Of a stretch of DNA of 28,878 nucleotides, positions 16,033 through 22,477 are shown in pieces. The notes under the pieces are model-generated. The model made no database searches and was not told where the DNA came from. It worked only from the letters and a program-made list of their open reading frames with translations. This DNA is from Mageeibacillus sp. UBA5734 (GTDB lineage Bacteria; Bacillota; Clostridia; Saccharofermentanales; UBA5734). The stretch lies in NCBI GenBank assembly GCA_002419365.1, contig DIGA01000061.1, positions 15,947 through 44,824 on the forward strand, written 5' to 3'. The position numbers were made by a program, and so were the translations under genes. How positions within the stretch are numbered: the first letter of the stretch is position 1; every line of letters begins with the position of its first letter.

Positions 16033-16126
16033 GGTGCCAAGTCACCTCAGCGGAAAAATGTCGATGCCAAGCTGCAACGGCATGGGGCGTGGATGGCAAG
16101 CAATTTCCGATGTGGTGGCCTGGCAC
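16033..16126. repeat. Family R repeat, the fullest copy (about 94 bp)
   Basis: The ends are inverted: GGTGCCAAGTCACCTCAGCG on the left and TTCCGATGTGGTGGCCTGGC on the right. The inner part (CGATGCCAAGCTGCAACGG, GTGGATGGCAAGCAATTTCC) is shared with the copy at 13463. No coding capacity. A family H hairpin begins 33 bases further on. Confidence 0.75.
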
Positions 16127-16159
16127 GAGCCGATATTTCGCAGCTGGCATGGTCCTATC

Positions 16160-16237
16160 CAACTCCCTACGCAAACTGGCCTTATCAGAATGAGTAAAAT
16201 CACTTAATTCGATAAGGCCAGTTTGCGTAGGGAGTTG
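16160..16237. repeat. Family H hairpin repeat, perfect 27-bp arms
   Basis: Positions 16160-16186 and 16211-16237 are exact reverse complements (arm core CCCTACGCAAACTGGCC). The loop holds GAATGAGTAAAATCAC, conserved in other copies. It lies upstream of the CPBP protease gene and could affect its leader, but no T-tract follows it. Confidence 0.95.
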
Positions 16238-16278
16238 TATGATGATAGAGGTACCAGACATTTGAAGGGGGATCATTC

Positions 16279-17079
16279 ATGAGCGCGAAACCTGATTTCT
16301 GGAAATCATTCTGGATATTGCTGCCTGCAGGTCTGATCGGAGTCCTGACGTTGCCGATTGCGATCCTCCCCAGCTTGGCCCAGGTCCAGCAAATCCAGCC
16401 CGAACTCTTGCAACTGCCGATCCCGCTGCTCGTGGCGCTATCCATGATCCAGCCAATCATTTTATTGGCCATAGCCGTTGCGATTGGCTGCCTGCTGGCC
16501 CCTCGTACGGGCCTGGTTTCACTGCTCGCAAAAAAGAGGATCCAGCGCACTCCCATATGGCCGCGCTTGCGTAGCGACATCCCCCTGTCAGCGACCCTGG
16601 GCTTGATACTGGCAGCGATGATCACCCTGCTGGACCGCCTGTTTTTACCCTTCATGGGCGCCGAATTCCAATCACTGGTATCTGCAGTGGGCAATCCCTG
16701 CCTTCAGCTGGTCCTGGGTCTGCTCTATGGCGGCATCACAGAGGAATTGCTGTTGCGCTGGGGCTTGATGTCGCTCTTTGTCTGGTTCGGCTGCCTGCTG
16801 GCCAAGCGATTTTCAAACCAATCCGCCCCTGCATGCCAGCCATCACCCGTGATCACCTGGATGGCCATAGTCCTGGCCGCCATCCTGTTTGGCCTCGGTC
16901 ACCTGCCCGCCCTGGCCACATCAGTCACCCTGACCACACTGATCATCCTGCGTACCGTTCTGCTCAACGCGCTGGGCGGCCTCGTCTTTGGTTGGCTCTT
17001 CTGGCGCAAAAACCTCGAGTCAGCCATGATCGCCCACGCCATGACCCACGTTGGTTTTTTTATCATCGGGTTGTTTTAG
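16279..17079 (+). CDS. CPBP-family intramembrane metalloprotease (CAAX-like)
   Basis: This 266-residue polytopic membrane protein has the three conserved CPBP motifs: EELLLR (Glu155, Glu156, Arg160), FGLGH (His208), and a last helix with HAMTH (His near 253 and 257). The Glu and His residues are the expected catalytic and metal-binding positions. Several hydrophobic helices precede them. Bacterial members include bacteriocin-immunity and regulatory proteases; no substrate can be named. The start is the ATG at 16279, seven bases after AGGGGG. The gene follows an R and an H repeat, and its TAG stop directly abuts another R copy. Confidence 0.9.
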   Translation: MSAKPDFWKSFWILLPAGLIGVLTLPIAILPSLAQVQQIQPELLQLPIPLLVALSMIQPIILLAIAVAIGCLLAPRTGLVSLLAKKRIQRTPIWPRLRSDIPLSATLGLILAAMITLLDRLFLPFMGAEFQSLVSAVGNPCLQLVLGLLYGGITEELLLRWGLMSLFVWFGCLLAKRFSNQSAPACQPSPVITWMAIVLAAILFGLGHLPALATSVTLTTLIILRTVLLNALGGLVFGWLFWRKNLESAMIAHAMTHVGFFIIGLF

Positions 17080-17105
17080 GGTGCCAGGTTACCTGAAGGA
17101 AATTG
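17080..17105. repeat. Partial family R repeat, inverted, directly after a stop codon
   Basis: The reverse complement reads AATTTCCTTCAGGTAACCTGG then CACC, matching the right end of the R copy at 15275. It starts at the base after the protease TAG. Confidence 0.5.
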
Positions 17106-17134
17106 TTCTCCGCAGATCAGAAGTGTGATAAAAT
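17103..17134 (+). promoter_or_regulatory. Candidate extended -10 promoter
   Basis: TGATAAAAT (17126-17134) fits an extended -10 (TGnTAAAAT). A TTGTTC at 17103-17108 is 20 bases upstream, too far for an ideal -35. It would start transcription near 17141, just before the structured region that ends in a terminator. Confidence 0.35.
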
Positions 17135-17140
17135 CAATAT

Positions 17141-17258
17141 ATAGGTATTGGTAACAATAATTAAATACAACGGATGCGAGGACTGTCTGATCGTATTTGG
17201 ACGCTTGATCAGATATGAGCGAACAGCGTAACCGGCCAAGGTGAGGGTCGGTTTTTTT
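17141..17258 (+). ncRNA. Candidate structured leader or small RNA of about 118 nt
   Basis: Between a candidate promoter and an intrinsic terminator lies a non-coding stretch with a perfect stem TCTGATC/GATCAGA (17186-17192 with 17207-17213), possibly closed by CTGT/ACAG around it. It matches no riboswitch class that I can recognise by eye. It may be an attenuating leader of the secreted-protein gene at 17349 or a separate small RNA. A perfect ribosome-binding sequence, AAAGGAGGTG at 17263-17272, follows the terminator with no good start codon in range. Confidence 0.4.
17230..17258 (+). terminator. Intrinsic terminator
   Basis: AACCGGCC pairs with GGTCGGTT (one G-U pair), an 8-bp stem with an 8-base loop, followed by seven T residues (17252-17258). 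It ends the candidate RNA or attenuates the gene at 17349. Confidence 0.75.
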
Positions 17259-17348
17259 GTACAAAGGAGGTGTTACGACCACTAAATGAAGCAGGTGTCC
17301 GTTCTACCGTCATTTGTGACTCGTGATTGAGTTTGAGGAGTGGTGAAA

Positions 17349-17771
17349 ATGAACAATAAGACTTTGAAAAAGACAATTAGTTTCTTGTTGTTTCTTGTGC
17401 TTCTGATGAGTGTAACAGGTTCTGTTTTAGCCGCGAGACCTTCCGCCTCATTGGATGTGGATTATTATAGTGTTCATGCAGATGGTACGCTTGAGTGTTA
17501 TGTGACTTGGGAAAATATTCCGAAAGCAAAGGGTTTCTGGCTTCGTATCATGGATGTCAGTGATCCGGATTATGAATGGGCAGCTTCTTATAATACGATC
17601 AGAGGCTTCGGTAAAAATTATTCTGCTCCAGCATACTTGGAGGGCGCCGTTCCAGCCTTTTCTGATCCGCATGCATTAACCCTCATCCTTGAAATTTGTG
17701 ACGCGAAAGGTAACTTGATTGATTCATGTATTTCATCCGAAGCATTTACTTATTACCCGCCGAGTCCGTAA
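17349..17771 (+). CDS. Small secreted protein of unknown function
   Basis: This 140-residue protein is not recognised. A signal peptide (MNNKTLKKTI, then a Leu-rich core ending in GSVLAA near residue 29) leads a mature part of about 110 residues that is rich in Tyr, Trp and Ser, with YYSVHADGTLECYVTW and YEWAASYNTIRGFG. It looks like a single small beta-sandwich. The start is the ATG at 17349 with GAGGAG eight bases upstream; GTG codons at 17340 and 17343 fit less well. Codon use is more AT-rich than the neighbours, which may point to transfer. It follows the candidate RNA and terminator. Confidence 0.75.
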   Translation: MNNKTLKKTISFLLFLVLLMSVTGSVLAARPSASLDVDYYSVHADGTLECYVTWENIPKAKGFWLRIMDVSDPDYEWAASYNTIRGFGKNYSAPAYLEGAVPAFSDPHALTLILEICDAKGNLIDSCISSEAFTYYPPSP

Positions 17772-17826
17772 TCAGACACGATTGGCCGCATGATGCGGGA
17801 CATTCGGTTGCCCCATGTTTTCAAAA

Positions 17827-17894
17827 CCCTACGCAAACTGGCCTTGTCAAAATGAGTGAAACCACTGGATTTGATAAGGCCAGTTTGCGTAGGG
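17827..17894. repeat. Family H hairpin repeat
   Basis: The arms CCCTACGCAAACTGGCC and the complement at the right pair over about 25 bp with one G-U. The loop AAATGAGTGAAACCAC resembles the other copies. It lies between a small secreted-protein gene and the phosphoglucomutase gene. Confidence 0.93.
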
Positions 17895-18032
17895 AGAACC
17901 AGTTGCACATCCAAGCCCCCAAACAAACAGTCATCCCCGTAACCACCAGTCCACCCGTGGCCGATCGCGGCGAAAACCGCTACAATGGTTTCGATCGACT
18001 CATCGCACGATAAAAGGACTGGTAGGAGCATC

Positions 18033-19661
18033 ATGACGATCCAGGAACGATACAACCAATGGTTGACTTTTGATGAAGCAACGCGCGCGGAACTGCAGGC
18101 TATCACCGACCCAAAAGAGATCGAGGACCGCTTTTACCGTGATCTGGAATTTGGCACCGGAGGCTTGCGCGGTGTGATGGGCGCCGGGACCAACCGGATG
18201 AACGCCTACACCGTTCGCCGCGCGACGCTGGGACTGGCCAACTACCTGAAAAGCAATGTGGCGTGTTCCTGCCAGGTGGCCATCGCCTATGACTCCCGCA
18301 ACTTGTCGCGCGAATTCGCCGCTGAAGCCGCTTCTGTCCTGTGTGCCGCCGGGATCCAGGTCGCATTGTTCAAAACCCTGATGCCGACACCTGTCCTGTC
18401 CTTTGCGGTCCAGCATCTGGGCTGCCAGGCGGGCATTTGTATCACCGCCAGCCACAATCCCAGGGAATACAACGGCTACAAAGTCTACGACGAAACCGGC
18501 TGCCAGATCTTGCCCGCTGATGCGCGGCGCGTGATCGAGCAGGTCAACGCCATCACCGACTACCAGCAGATCCCCATAACGCCCCTACACCAAGCCGCGC
18601 AAAATGGACTGCTCTACTGGATCGGTGATGATGTGCTCCAGGCCTATTTGACCGAGGTCCGGAAACAGTCCATCTACCAGCAACCATCCGCCATCCGGGT
18701 GGTGTACACGCCGCTCCATGGCACCGGCAATATCCCCGTCCGGGCCGTTCTGGAGCCTTTCTCCGTTTCCATCGTTGCCAGCCAGGAACAGCCCGATGGC
18801 GATTTCTCGACCGTGCGCTCGCCCAATCCGGAGGAGCGCGACGCCCTGACCCTTGGCATCGAGCAAGCCAAGGCCGAAGGGGCTGATCTCGTCCTCGGCA
18901 CCGATCCCGACTGCGACCGCGTCGGTGTTGCCGTCCGGCATCAGGGCGATTTCATCCTGCTGACCGGCAACCAGATCGGCGCCCTGCTGGTCGATTTCGT
19001 CACCCGCCATCGCACTGTCGCACCCCATGCGCTGCTGGTCAAGACCATCGTCACCAACGAGCTCGGCGCGACGATTGGCCGCAGCCGCGGCCTCGCAGTC
19101 GAGGACACCTTGACCGGTTTCAAGTACATCGGCGACCGGATCAACTCCTATGAAAAGACCGGTGACAAACAATTTGTCATCGGCTATGAAGAGAGCTTCG
19201 GCTACCTTGTCGGCACCCACGCCCGCGATAAAGACGCCGTTGTCGCCTCGCTGCTGATCGTCGAAATGGCTGCCTGGCACAAGGACCAGGGCCACACCCT
19301 GATCGACGCCCTCGACGAACTCTACCGCCAATACGGCTTTTTCCTCGATGCGCTCGATGCCTTCACCCTCAAAGGCGCCGACGGTGCCGCGAAAATCCAG
19401 GCCATCATGGCACAGCTGCGGGCCCACGGCCAGTCGATCATCCCCGCACTCCAGACTGCCAAAGACTATGCCCAGGGCATCGACGGCCTGCCCGCCGAAA
19501 ACGTCCTCAAATTCATCCTCGCAGACCATTCCTGGATTGCGGTCCGCCCCTCCGGCACCGAGCCCAAGATCAAGGTCTACTACTCGATCCAGGATGAGAG
19601 CAGGGAAGAGGCCCAGAAGCGGCTGGACGAGTATCGCGCCATTTTTCGCAAATTGGTGTAA
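18033..19661 (+). CDS. Phosphoglucomutase/phosphomannomutase (alpha-D-phosphohexomutase family)
   Basis: This 542-residue cytoplasmic enzyme interconverts hexose 1- and 6-phosphates, linking glycolysis to glycogen and cell-wall sugar synthesis. All four family sites are present: the phosphoserine loop TASHNPREYNGYK (near 137-149), the metal loop DPDCDR (near 291), the sugar loop EESFGY (near 386) and the phosphate loop RPSGTEPKIK (near 505). The N-terminus FGTGGLRGVMGAG also fits. The start is the ATG at 18033 (GTAGGAGC upstream). It is convergent with the GTPase gene, 91 bases between stops. Fragments of its coding sequence recur at 21188-21271 and possibly at 39-81. Glucose versus mannose preference is not readable by eye. 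Confidence 0.94.
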   Translation: MTIQERYNQWLTFDEATRAELQAITDPKEIEDRFYRDLEFGTGGLRGVMGAGTNRMNAYTVRRATLGLANYLKSNVACSCQVAIAYDSRNLSREFAAEAASVLCAAGIQVALFKTLMPTPVLSFAVQHLGCQAGICITASHNPREYNGYKVYDETGCQILPADARRVIEQVNAITDYQQIPITPLHQAAQNGLLYWIGDDVLQAYLTEVRKQSIYQQPSAIRVVYTPLHGTGNIPVRAVLEPFSVSIVASQEQPDGDFSTVRSPNPEERDALTLGIEQAKAEGADLVLGTDPDCDRVGVAVRHQGDFILLTGNQIGALLVDFVTRHRTVAPHALLVKTIVTNELGATIGRSRGLAVEDTLTGFKYIGDRINSYEKTGDKQFVIGYEESFGYLVGTHARDKDAVVASLLIVEMAAWHKDQGHTLIDALDELYRQYGFFLDALDAFTLKGADGAAKIQAIMAQLRAHGQSIIPALQTAKDYAQGIDGLPAENVLKFILADHSWIAVRPSGTEPKIKVYYSIQDESREEAQKRLDEYRAIFRKLV

Positions 19662-19680
19662 GTTTGGAACATGATCGCCT

Positions 19681-19707
19681 ATGAGTCTTTCGGCCTGGTC
19701 GACTCAT
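19681..19707. terminator. Hairpin between convergent stops, possible terminator
   Basis: ATGAGTC and GACTCAT form a perfect 7-bp stem with a 13-base loop, 20 bases after the mutase stop. No T-tract follows, so terminator function is uncertain. Confidence 0.25.
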
Positions 19708-19752
19708 GCCTGCAGGTCATCCACACCAGGACGCCTGATGTCGATTCTGGTT

Positions 19753-20883
19753 CTATTGGAGCTGTTCCCGGTCGATGCCCTTTTTCATCTGTTCGTGGAA
19801 GGTCTGGCGCATGAGCGCGACCATTTCTTTTTCCGTGATGCTTTCACCGGCATAGAATCGCTTGACGACTTTGACCATGGCCTGGTTGTAGGCAAAGCCG
19901 AAGGCGGCGGTGATGGTCGCGGCAGTGGTGCCGCTGATCACGCCACCCGCTGCGGTCCCGACACCGGGCAGGAGTTTGAACAGATTGGCGACGATCGTCC
20001 GGCCGATGGCCGTGGCGCCGCCGGTTCCCAAGACGCCGGTGATGATCGCTGTCAGGATTGATTTTTTCAAGGGGACGCCGAAAATGACGGTCAGCCGGGC
20101 CAGCATGGCCAGCTGAGTCGGGACTAAAAGGGCAGCATCGGCGAAGGGCAGGGGATTGAAGCCCTCGGCAAAAGCGGCTGTGACGAAGGGAAGGACGGCC
20201 CGGTTGGCTGCCTCCAGCTTGCGTTCGACATTGATTTTCTGGGCATTGATGAAAGCCGCATGCGCTGCCTCGGGCAAGCAGTCGAAGGTCAGGTCGACCA
20301 GTTCCTTGAGGCCGAATGAGGGCAGTTTGTACTCATCGCTGATCTCGAGCTCGTGGGCCAGGACCGGACGGACGCCTTTGAGCGGCAGGTTCAGGTCGCG
20401 GATATGCTTTTCAAGCGTCTTGTAGTCCTTGCCGAAGGACTGGGTCAGCACGACAATGACCGGTATTTTGGCGGCAAAAGTCGTGATCCAGTCGATTTCA
20501 AAATCCTCGATCCGGCGTGACTGGCTGTTGATGCAATACCAGATCATGTGGATGAAGTGGTCCTTGTTGTTCTTCTGGATCAGGAGGTCAATTTCGTCGA
20601 GGATCTCTTTCTTGATTGTCTGTTGCACCTCGCGGTCGAGCTCGAGGCCTTTGGAGTCGTAGATCGTCAACGGCACCCCGGCTTTGGTGATTTTCCGGAG
20701 GTGCTGGGTGACCGGCGTGCCGATCCCCGTGTCCGCCAGATCTTCGCGGAAGACACTGTTGATCAGCGTGCTTTTGCCGACCCCGGTCTTACCAACGACC
20801 ATCAGGTTGGCCGTGTGCATCTTCTCCTCCTCTTCCTCGATCTTGCGCAGGAACTGACTTAACAGGTCATCAAAAGGATCCAT
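19753..20883 (-). CDS. GTPase with C-terminal DUF697-like hydrophobic domain
   Basis: This 376-residue protein starts with an acidic stretch (KIEEEEEK) and then a small GTPase domain: G1 GKTGVGKST (31-39), a likely G2 Thr in GTPVTQH, and G3 DSKG (76-79). The usual G4 NKxD is replaced by TQSF (147-150), as in several era/dynamin-related groups, so guanine specificity should be confirmed. The C-terminal half (about 220-340) has alanine- and glycine-rich hydrophobic helices (FNPLPFADAALLVPTQ, GGVISGTTAATITAAFG) like DUF697 GTPases, which probably associate with membranes. The start is the ATG at 20883 (AAGGG nine bases upstream), preferred to an in-frame TTG at 20892. A decayed partial copy is at 21678-21838. 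Confidence 0.88.
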   Translation of the reverse strand: MDPFDDLLSQFLRKIEEEEEKMHTANLMVVGKTGVGKSTLINSVFREDLADTGIGTPVTQHLRKITKAGVPLTIYDSKGLELDREVQQTIKKEILDEIDLLIQKNNKDHFIHMIWYCINSQSRRIEDFEIDWITTFAAKIPVIVVLTQSFGKDYKTLEKHIRDLNLPLKGVRPVLAHELEISDEYKLPSFGLKELVDLTFDCLPEAAHAAFINAQKINVERKLEAANRAVLPFVTAAFAEGFNPLPFADAALLVPTQLAMLARLTVIFGVPLKKSILTAIITGVLGTGGATAIGRTIVANLFKLLPGVGTAAGGVISGTTAATITAAFGFAYNQAMVKVVKRFYAGESITEKEMVALMRQTFHEQMKKGIDREQLQ

Positions 20884-21027
20884 CCCGTACAACCCTTCAT
20901 TATTTCAAAAGTGGACAGCTGCAGCGAAAGCAGGCATCGGATGTCTCCATCGCAGATTTTGCCTCTTTTGGGATTTTCTCGATATGATTTGATTGTAAAC
21001 CTTTTTCATCAATCGTGCACAAAAACA

Positions 21028-21040
21028 GGTGCCAGGCCAG
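21028..21040. repeat. Partial family R end
   Basis: GGTGCCAGGCCAG resembles the inverted R end at 17080 and the left end at 16033. It lies 33 bases before a family H hairpin. No matching right end was found. Confidence 0.3.
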
Positions 21041-21073
21041 TATAGCTGCTGTTCTCATGCATCTTGTGCTCAC

Positions 21074-21143
21074 TCCCTACGCAAACTGGCCATATCAGAA
21101 TGGGCAAAATCACATGATTTGATAAGGCCAGTTTGCATAGGGA
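21074..21143. repeat. Family H hairpin repeat
   Basis: The arms CCCTACGCAAACTGGCC and GGCCAGTTTGCATAGGG pair with two mismatches over about 25 bp. The loop holds GAATGGGCAAAATCAC. It directly precedes a fragment of the phosphoglucomutase gene. Confidence 0.93.
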
Positions 21144-21187
21144 CTTCTCGGTTGATTGTGCATCCCGTTCGCGTTGAAATTCCCCGC

Positions 21188-21271
21188 TCGATCCAAGATG
21201 ACAGCAGAGAAGAAGCCCAGAAGCGACTGGGCAAGTATCGGGATATTTTTCTCAAGATCGTGGACGTATAG
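21188..21271 (+). pseudogene. C-terminal fragment of the phosphoglucomutase gene
   Basis: In frame it reads SIQDDSREEAQKRLGKYR then DIFLKIVDV and TAG, against SIQDESREEAQKRLDEYR and AIFRKLV at the end of the intact mutase (19588-19661). The rest of the gene is missing; an H hairpin ends 44 bases upstream. With 21678-21838 it is the remnant of a duplicated mutase/GTPase convergent pair. Confidence 0.8.
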
Positions 21272-21347
21272 CACTATCTTTGTTTACACGAGTGGTTGAA
21301 ATGACCTATTGTATAGATAACTTGATTTGCTTTGGAGGATGACGGCC

Positions 21348-21677
21348 ATGGCTAATACTCAATACCCGGAAAAAGGCGCTAATGGTTCAAATGTGGATCC
21401 TGCCTGGCAGTTTTCGCAACCGCCGCCAAGCACTGAAAAACCAACAGGTGTCCGCGTCAGTTGGCAGGTCATTATCGGCTTGATCCTGCTGATCCCGGCT
21501 GTGATCTTTGCTTTGATCAACGCGCAGATGGTCACGATCAGTCTGATCTTCAAGGAATTCAAGGCCCCCTTGATCCTGATCATTCTTGGTTCGATTGCCG
21601 TCGGTAGCATCAGCACGTTGCTGGTCAGCTGGAACATCCGCCGGAAAAAGGCGAAAAAGCAGCGCAGCCAGATGTGA
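21348..21677 (+). CDS. LapA-like (DUF1049) small membrane protein
   Basis: This 109-residue protein has a polar N-terminus (MANTQYPEKGANG, then Pro-rich to about 40), two hydrophobic helices (VIIGLILLIPAVIFALINAQ and APLILIILGSIAVGSIST) separated by VTISLIFKEFK, and a basic tail RRKKAKKQRSQM. The FALINAQ-V-I-L pattern between two helices is the LapA domain, linked in proteobacteria to lipopolysaccharide assembly; in Gram-positives its role is unknown. The start is the ATG at 21348, nine bases after GGAGG; the ATG at 21339 abuts that site. It is flanked by a mutase fragment and a GTPase fragment, so it sits inside a decayed duplication. Confidence 0.8.
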   Translation: MANTQYPEKGANGSNVDPAWQFSQPPPSTEKPTGVRVSWQVIIGLILLIPAVIFALINAQMVTISLIFKEFKAPLILIILGSIAVGSISTLLVSWNIRRKKAKKQRSQM

Positions 21678-21838
21678 AGTGCTGGACGACCTTGACCATG
21701 GCCTATTTGGAGGCGAATCCGAAAGCGGCAGTAACGCAAGGGACGACAGCCCGGTTGGCTGCCTCCAGTTTGCGCTCGACATTGATTTTCTGGGCATTGA
21801 TAAACGCGGCATGGGCGGCCTCGGGCAGGCAGTCGAAT
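21678..21838 (-). pseudogene. Internally deleted, amber-containing fragment of the GTPase gene
   Basis: On the minus strand the parental frame reads FDCLPEAAHAAFINAQ, KINVERKLEAANRAVVP, CVTAAFGFASK-stop-AMVKVV. This joins two parts of the intact GTPase: the segment ending VTAAF (near 235-239) and the segment ITAAFGFAYNQAMVKVV (from near 324). About 89 codons are deleted between the repeated TAAF segments, keeping frame. Gln of YNQ has become TAG. There is no start codon and no remaining domain. Confidence 0.85.
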
Positions 21839-21909
21839 TAAACCCAAAGAGCGCCTGAAAAAATAAAAAAACCTGCTCGCATAATTTCGCTGCAGATCTT
21901 CCAATAAGA

Positions 21910-21927
21910 TCTCTCTAACGAGAGAGA
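21910..21927. repeat. Short perfect hairpin
   Basis: TCTCTCT and AGAGAGA form a 7-bp stem with loop AACG. It lies ten bases from the terminator hairpin at 21937-21955. Confidence 0.4.
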
Positions 21928-21929
21928 AT

Positions 21930-21955
21930 ATTTAAAAAGTAGTTATTCACTACTT
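21930..21955 (-). terminator. Intrinsic terminator for the floA operon (minus strand)
   Basis: On the minus strand AAGTAGT and ACTACTT form a 7-bp stem with a 5-base loop; the stem runs into a T-rich tract (TTTTTAAAT). It lies about 165 bases downstream of the last gene of the leftward operon. Confidence 0.5.
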
Positions 21956-21988
21956 GTTCTTGTTTATTATATCACAATTTGTGAGAAA

Positions 21989-22004
21989 GAATGAGTGAAA
22001 TCAC
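21989..22004. repeat. Loop relic of a family H hairpin
   Basis: GAATGAGTGAAATCAC differs by one base from the loop of the H copy at 16160. The flanking arms are not recognisable, apart from GTATCAAATC nearby. Probably a decayed copy. Confidence 0.35.
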
Positions 22005-22103
22005 ACAACCGTATCAAATCGACAAATGATCAGGAAATACCTTGGTGGGGGTGTTCACATTTGGTCAAACCATCAAGAGTCCCTGGCGGCCACGGCACAT
22101 AAG

Positions 22104-22118
22104 GCCACGTGTCGTGGC
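22104..22118. other. Tight hairpin just after the floA-operon small gene
   Basis: GCCACG and CGTGGC form a 6-bp stem with a 3-base loop, one base beyond the stop at 22120. No T-tract on the minus strand; it might pause transcription or protect the 3' end. Confidence 0.25.
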
Positions 22119-22119
22119 T

Positions 22120-22440
22120 TTACCTCCGTCTCCGGTGTCGCCGGGAGACGGGCTTGCCGAGGATTTCTGACAGGATGATGCCCTGGATCAGGTTGTTACC
22201 TGTCAGGTTGAGTTTCAGCGGGTTAGAGGGCAGATCCGGGGTGGTCTGTTCTGGCCGGGACGCCGCTTGAACGCGGGGGGTGGAGGACTGGTCCCGTGTT
22301 TCCGGCGGGGGTTGGGTGGACGGACTTGGAGCGCCTGGCAAATAGCCAGACGCTCTGCCTCGAAACTGGGCCGCCGCCTTGGGATCGATCGCTTCGAGGA
22401 TGTCGATCATTTCATGGATTTGGTCGACCAGCTTTGACAT
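22120..22440 (-). CDS. Small proline-rich protein of unknown function, downstream of floA
   Basis: This 106-residue protein was not recognised. Its N-terminus is an amphipathic helix (MSKLVDQIHEMIDILEA), then a disordered Pro/Ser/Thr linker (about 30-72), then a short hydrophobic-amphipathic segment (LTGNNLIQGIILSEILGKP), ending in RRHRRRR. There is no signal peptide. The two helical ends joined by a flexible linker suggest an adaptor or scaffold partner. The start is the ATG at 22440 with AAAGGGG ten bases upstream. It follows floA by 37 bases and is probably co-transcribed. Confidence 0.7.
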   Translation of the reverse strand: MSKLVDQIHEMIDILEAIDPKAAAQFRGRASGYLPGAPSPSTQPPPETRDQSSTPRVQAASRPEQTTPDLPSNPLKLNLTGNNLIQGIILSEILGKPVSRRHRRRR

Positions 22441-22477
22441 GGTCAGTCATCCCCTTTGCAACTGGCTGGAGCGCAGA

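Noticed and set aside
16160..16237. H hairpins as ordinary Rho-independent terminators
   Set aside because: No T-tract follows either arm, the stems are too long, and several copies lie upstream of genes.
17141..17258. A c-di-GMP, THF, fluoride or guanidine riboswitch
   Set aside because: The conserved cores of those classes were looked for by eye and not found, so only an unassigned structured RNA is reported.
18585..19529. A 314-codon open frame on the minus strand
   Set aside because: It is antisense to the well-supported phosphoglucomutase gene, whose catalytic motifs are intact; GC-rich codons create the open frame.
21029..21271. An 80-codon open frame as a gene
   Set aside because: Its N-terminal half is the H hairpin and its C-terminal half is a mutase fragment, so it is a chance fusion of repeat and relic.
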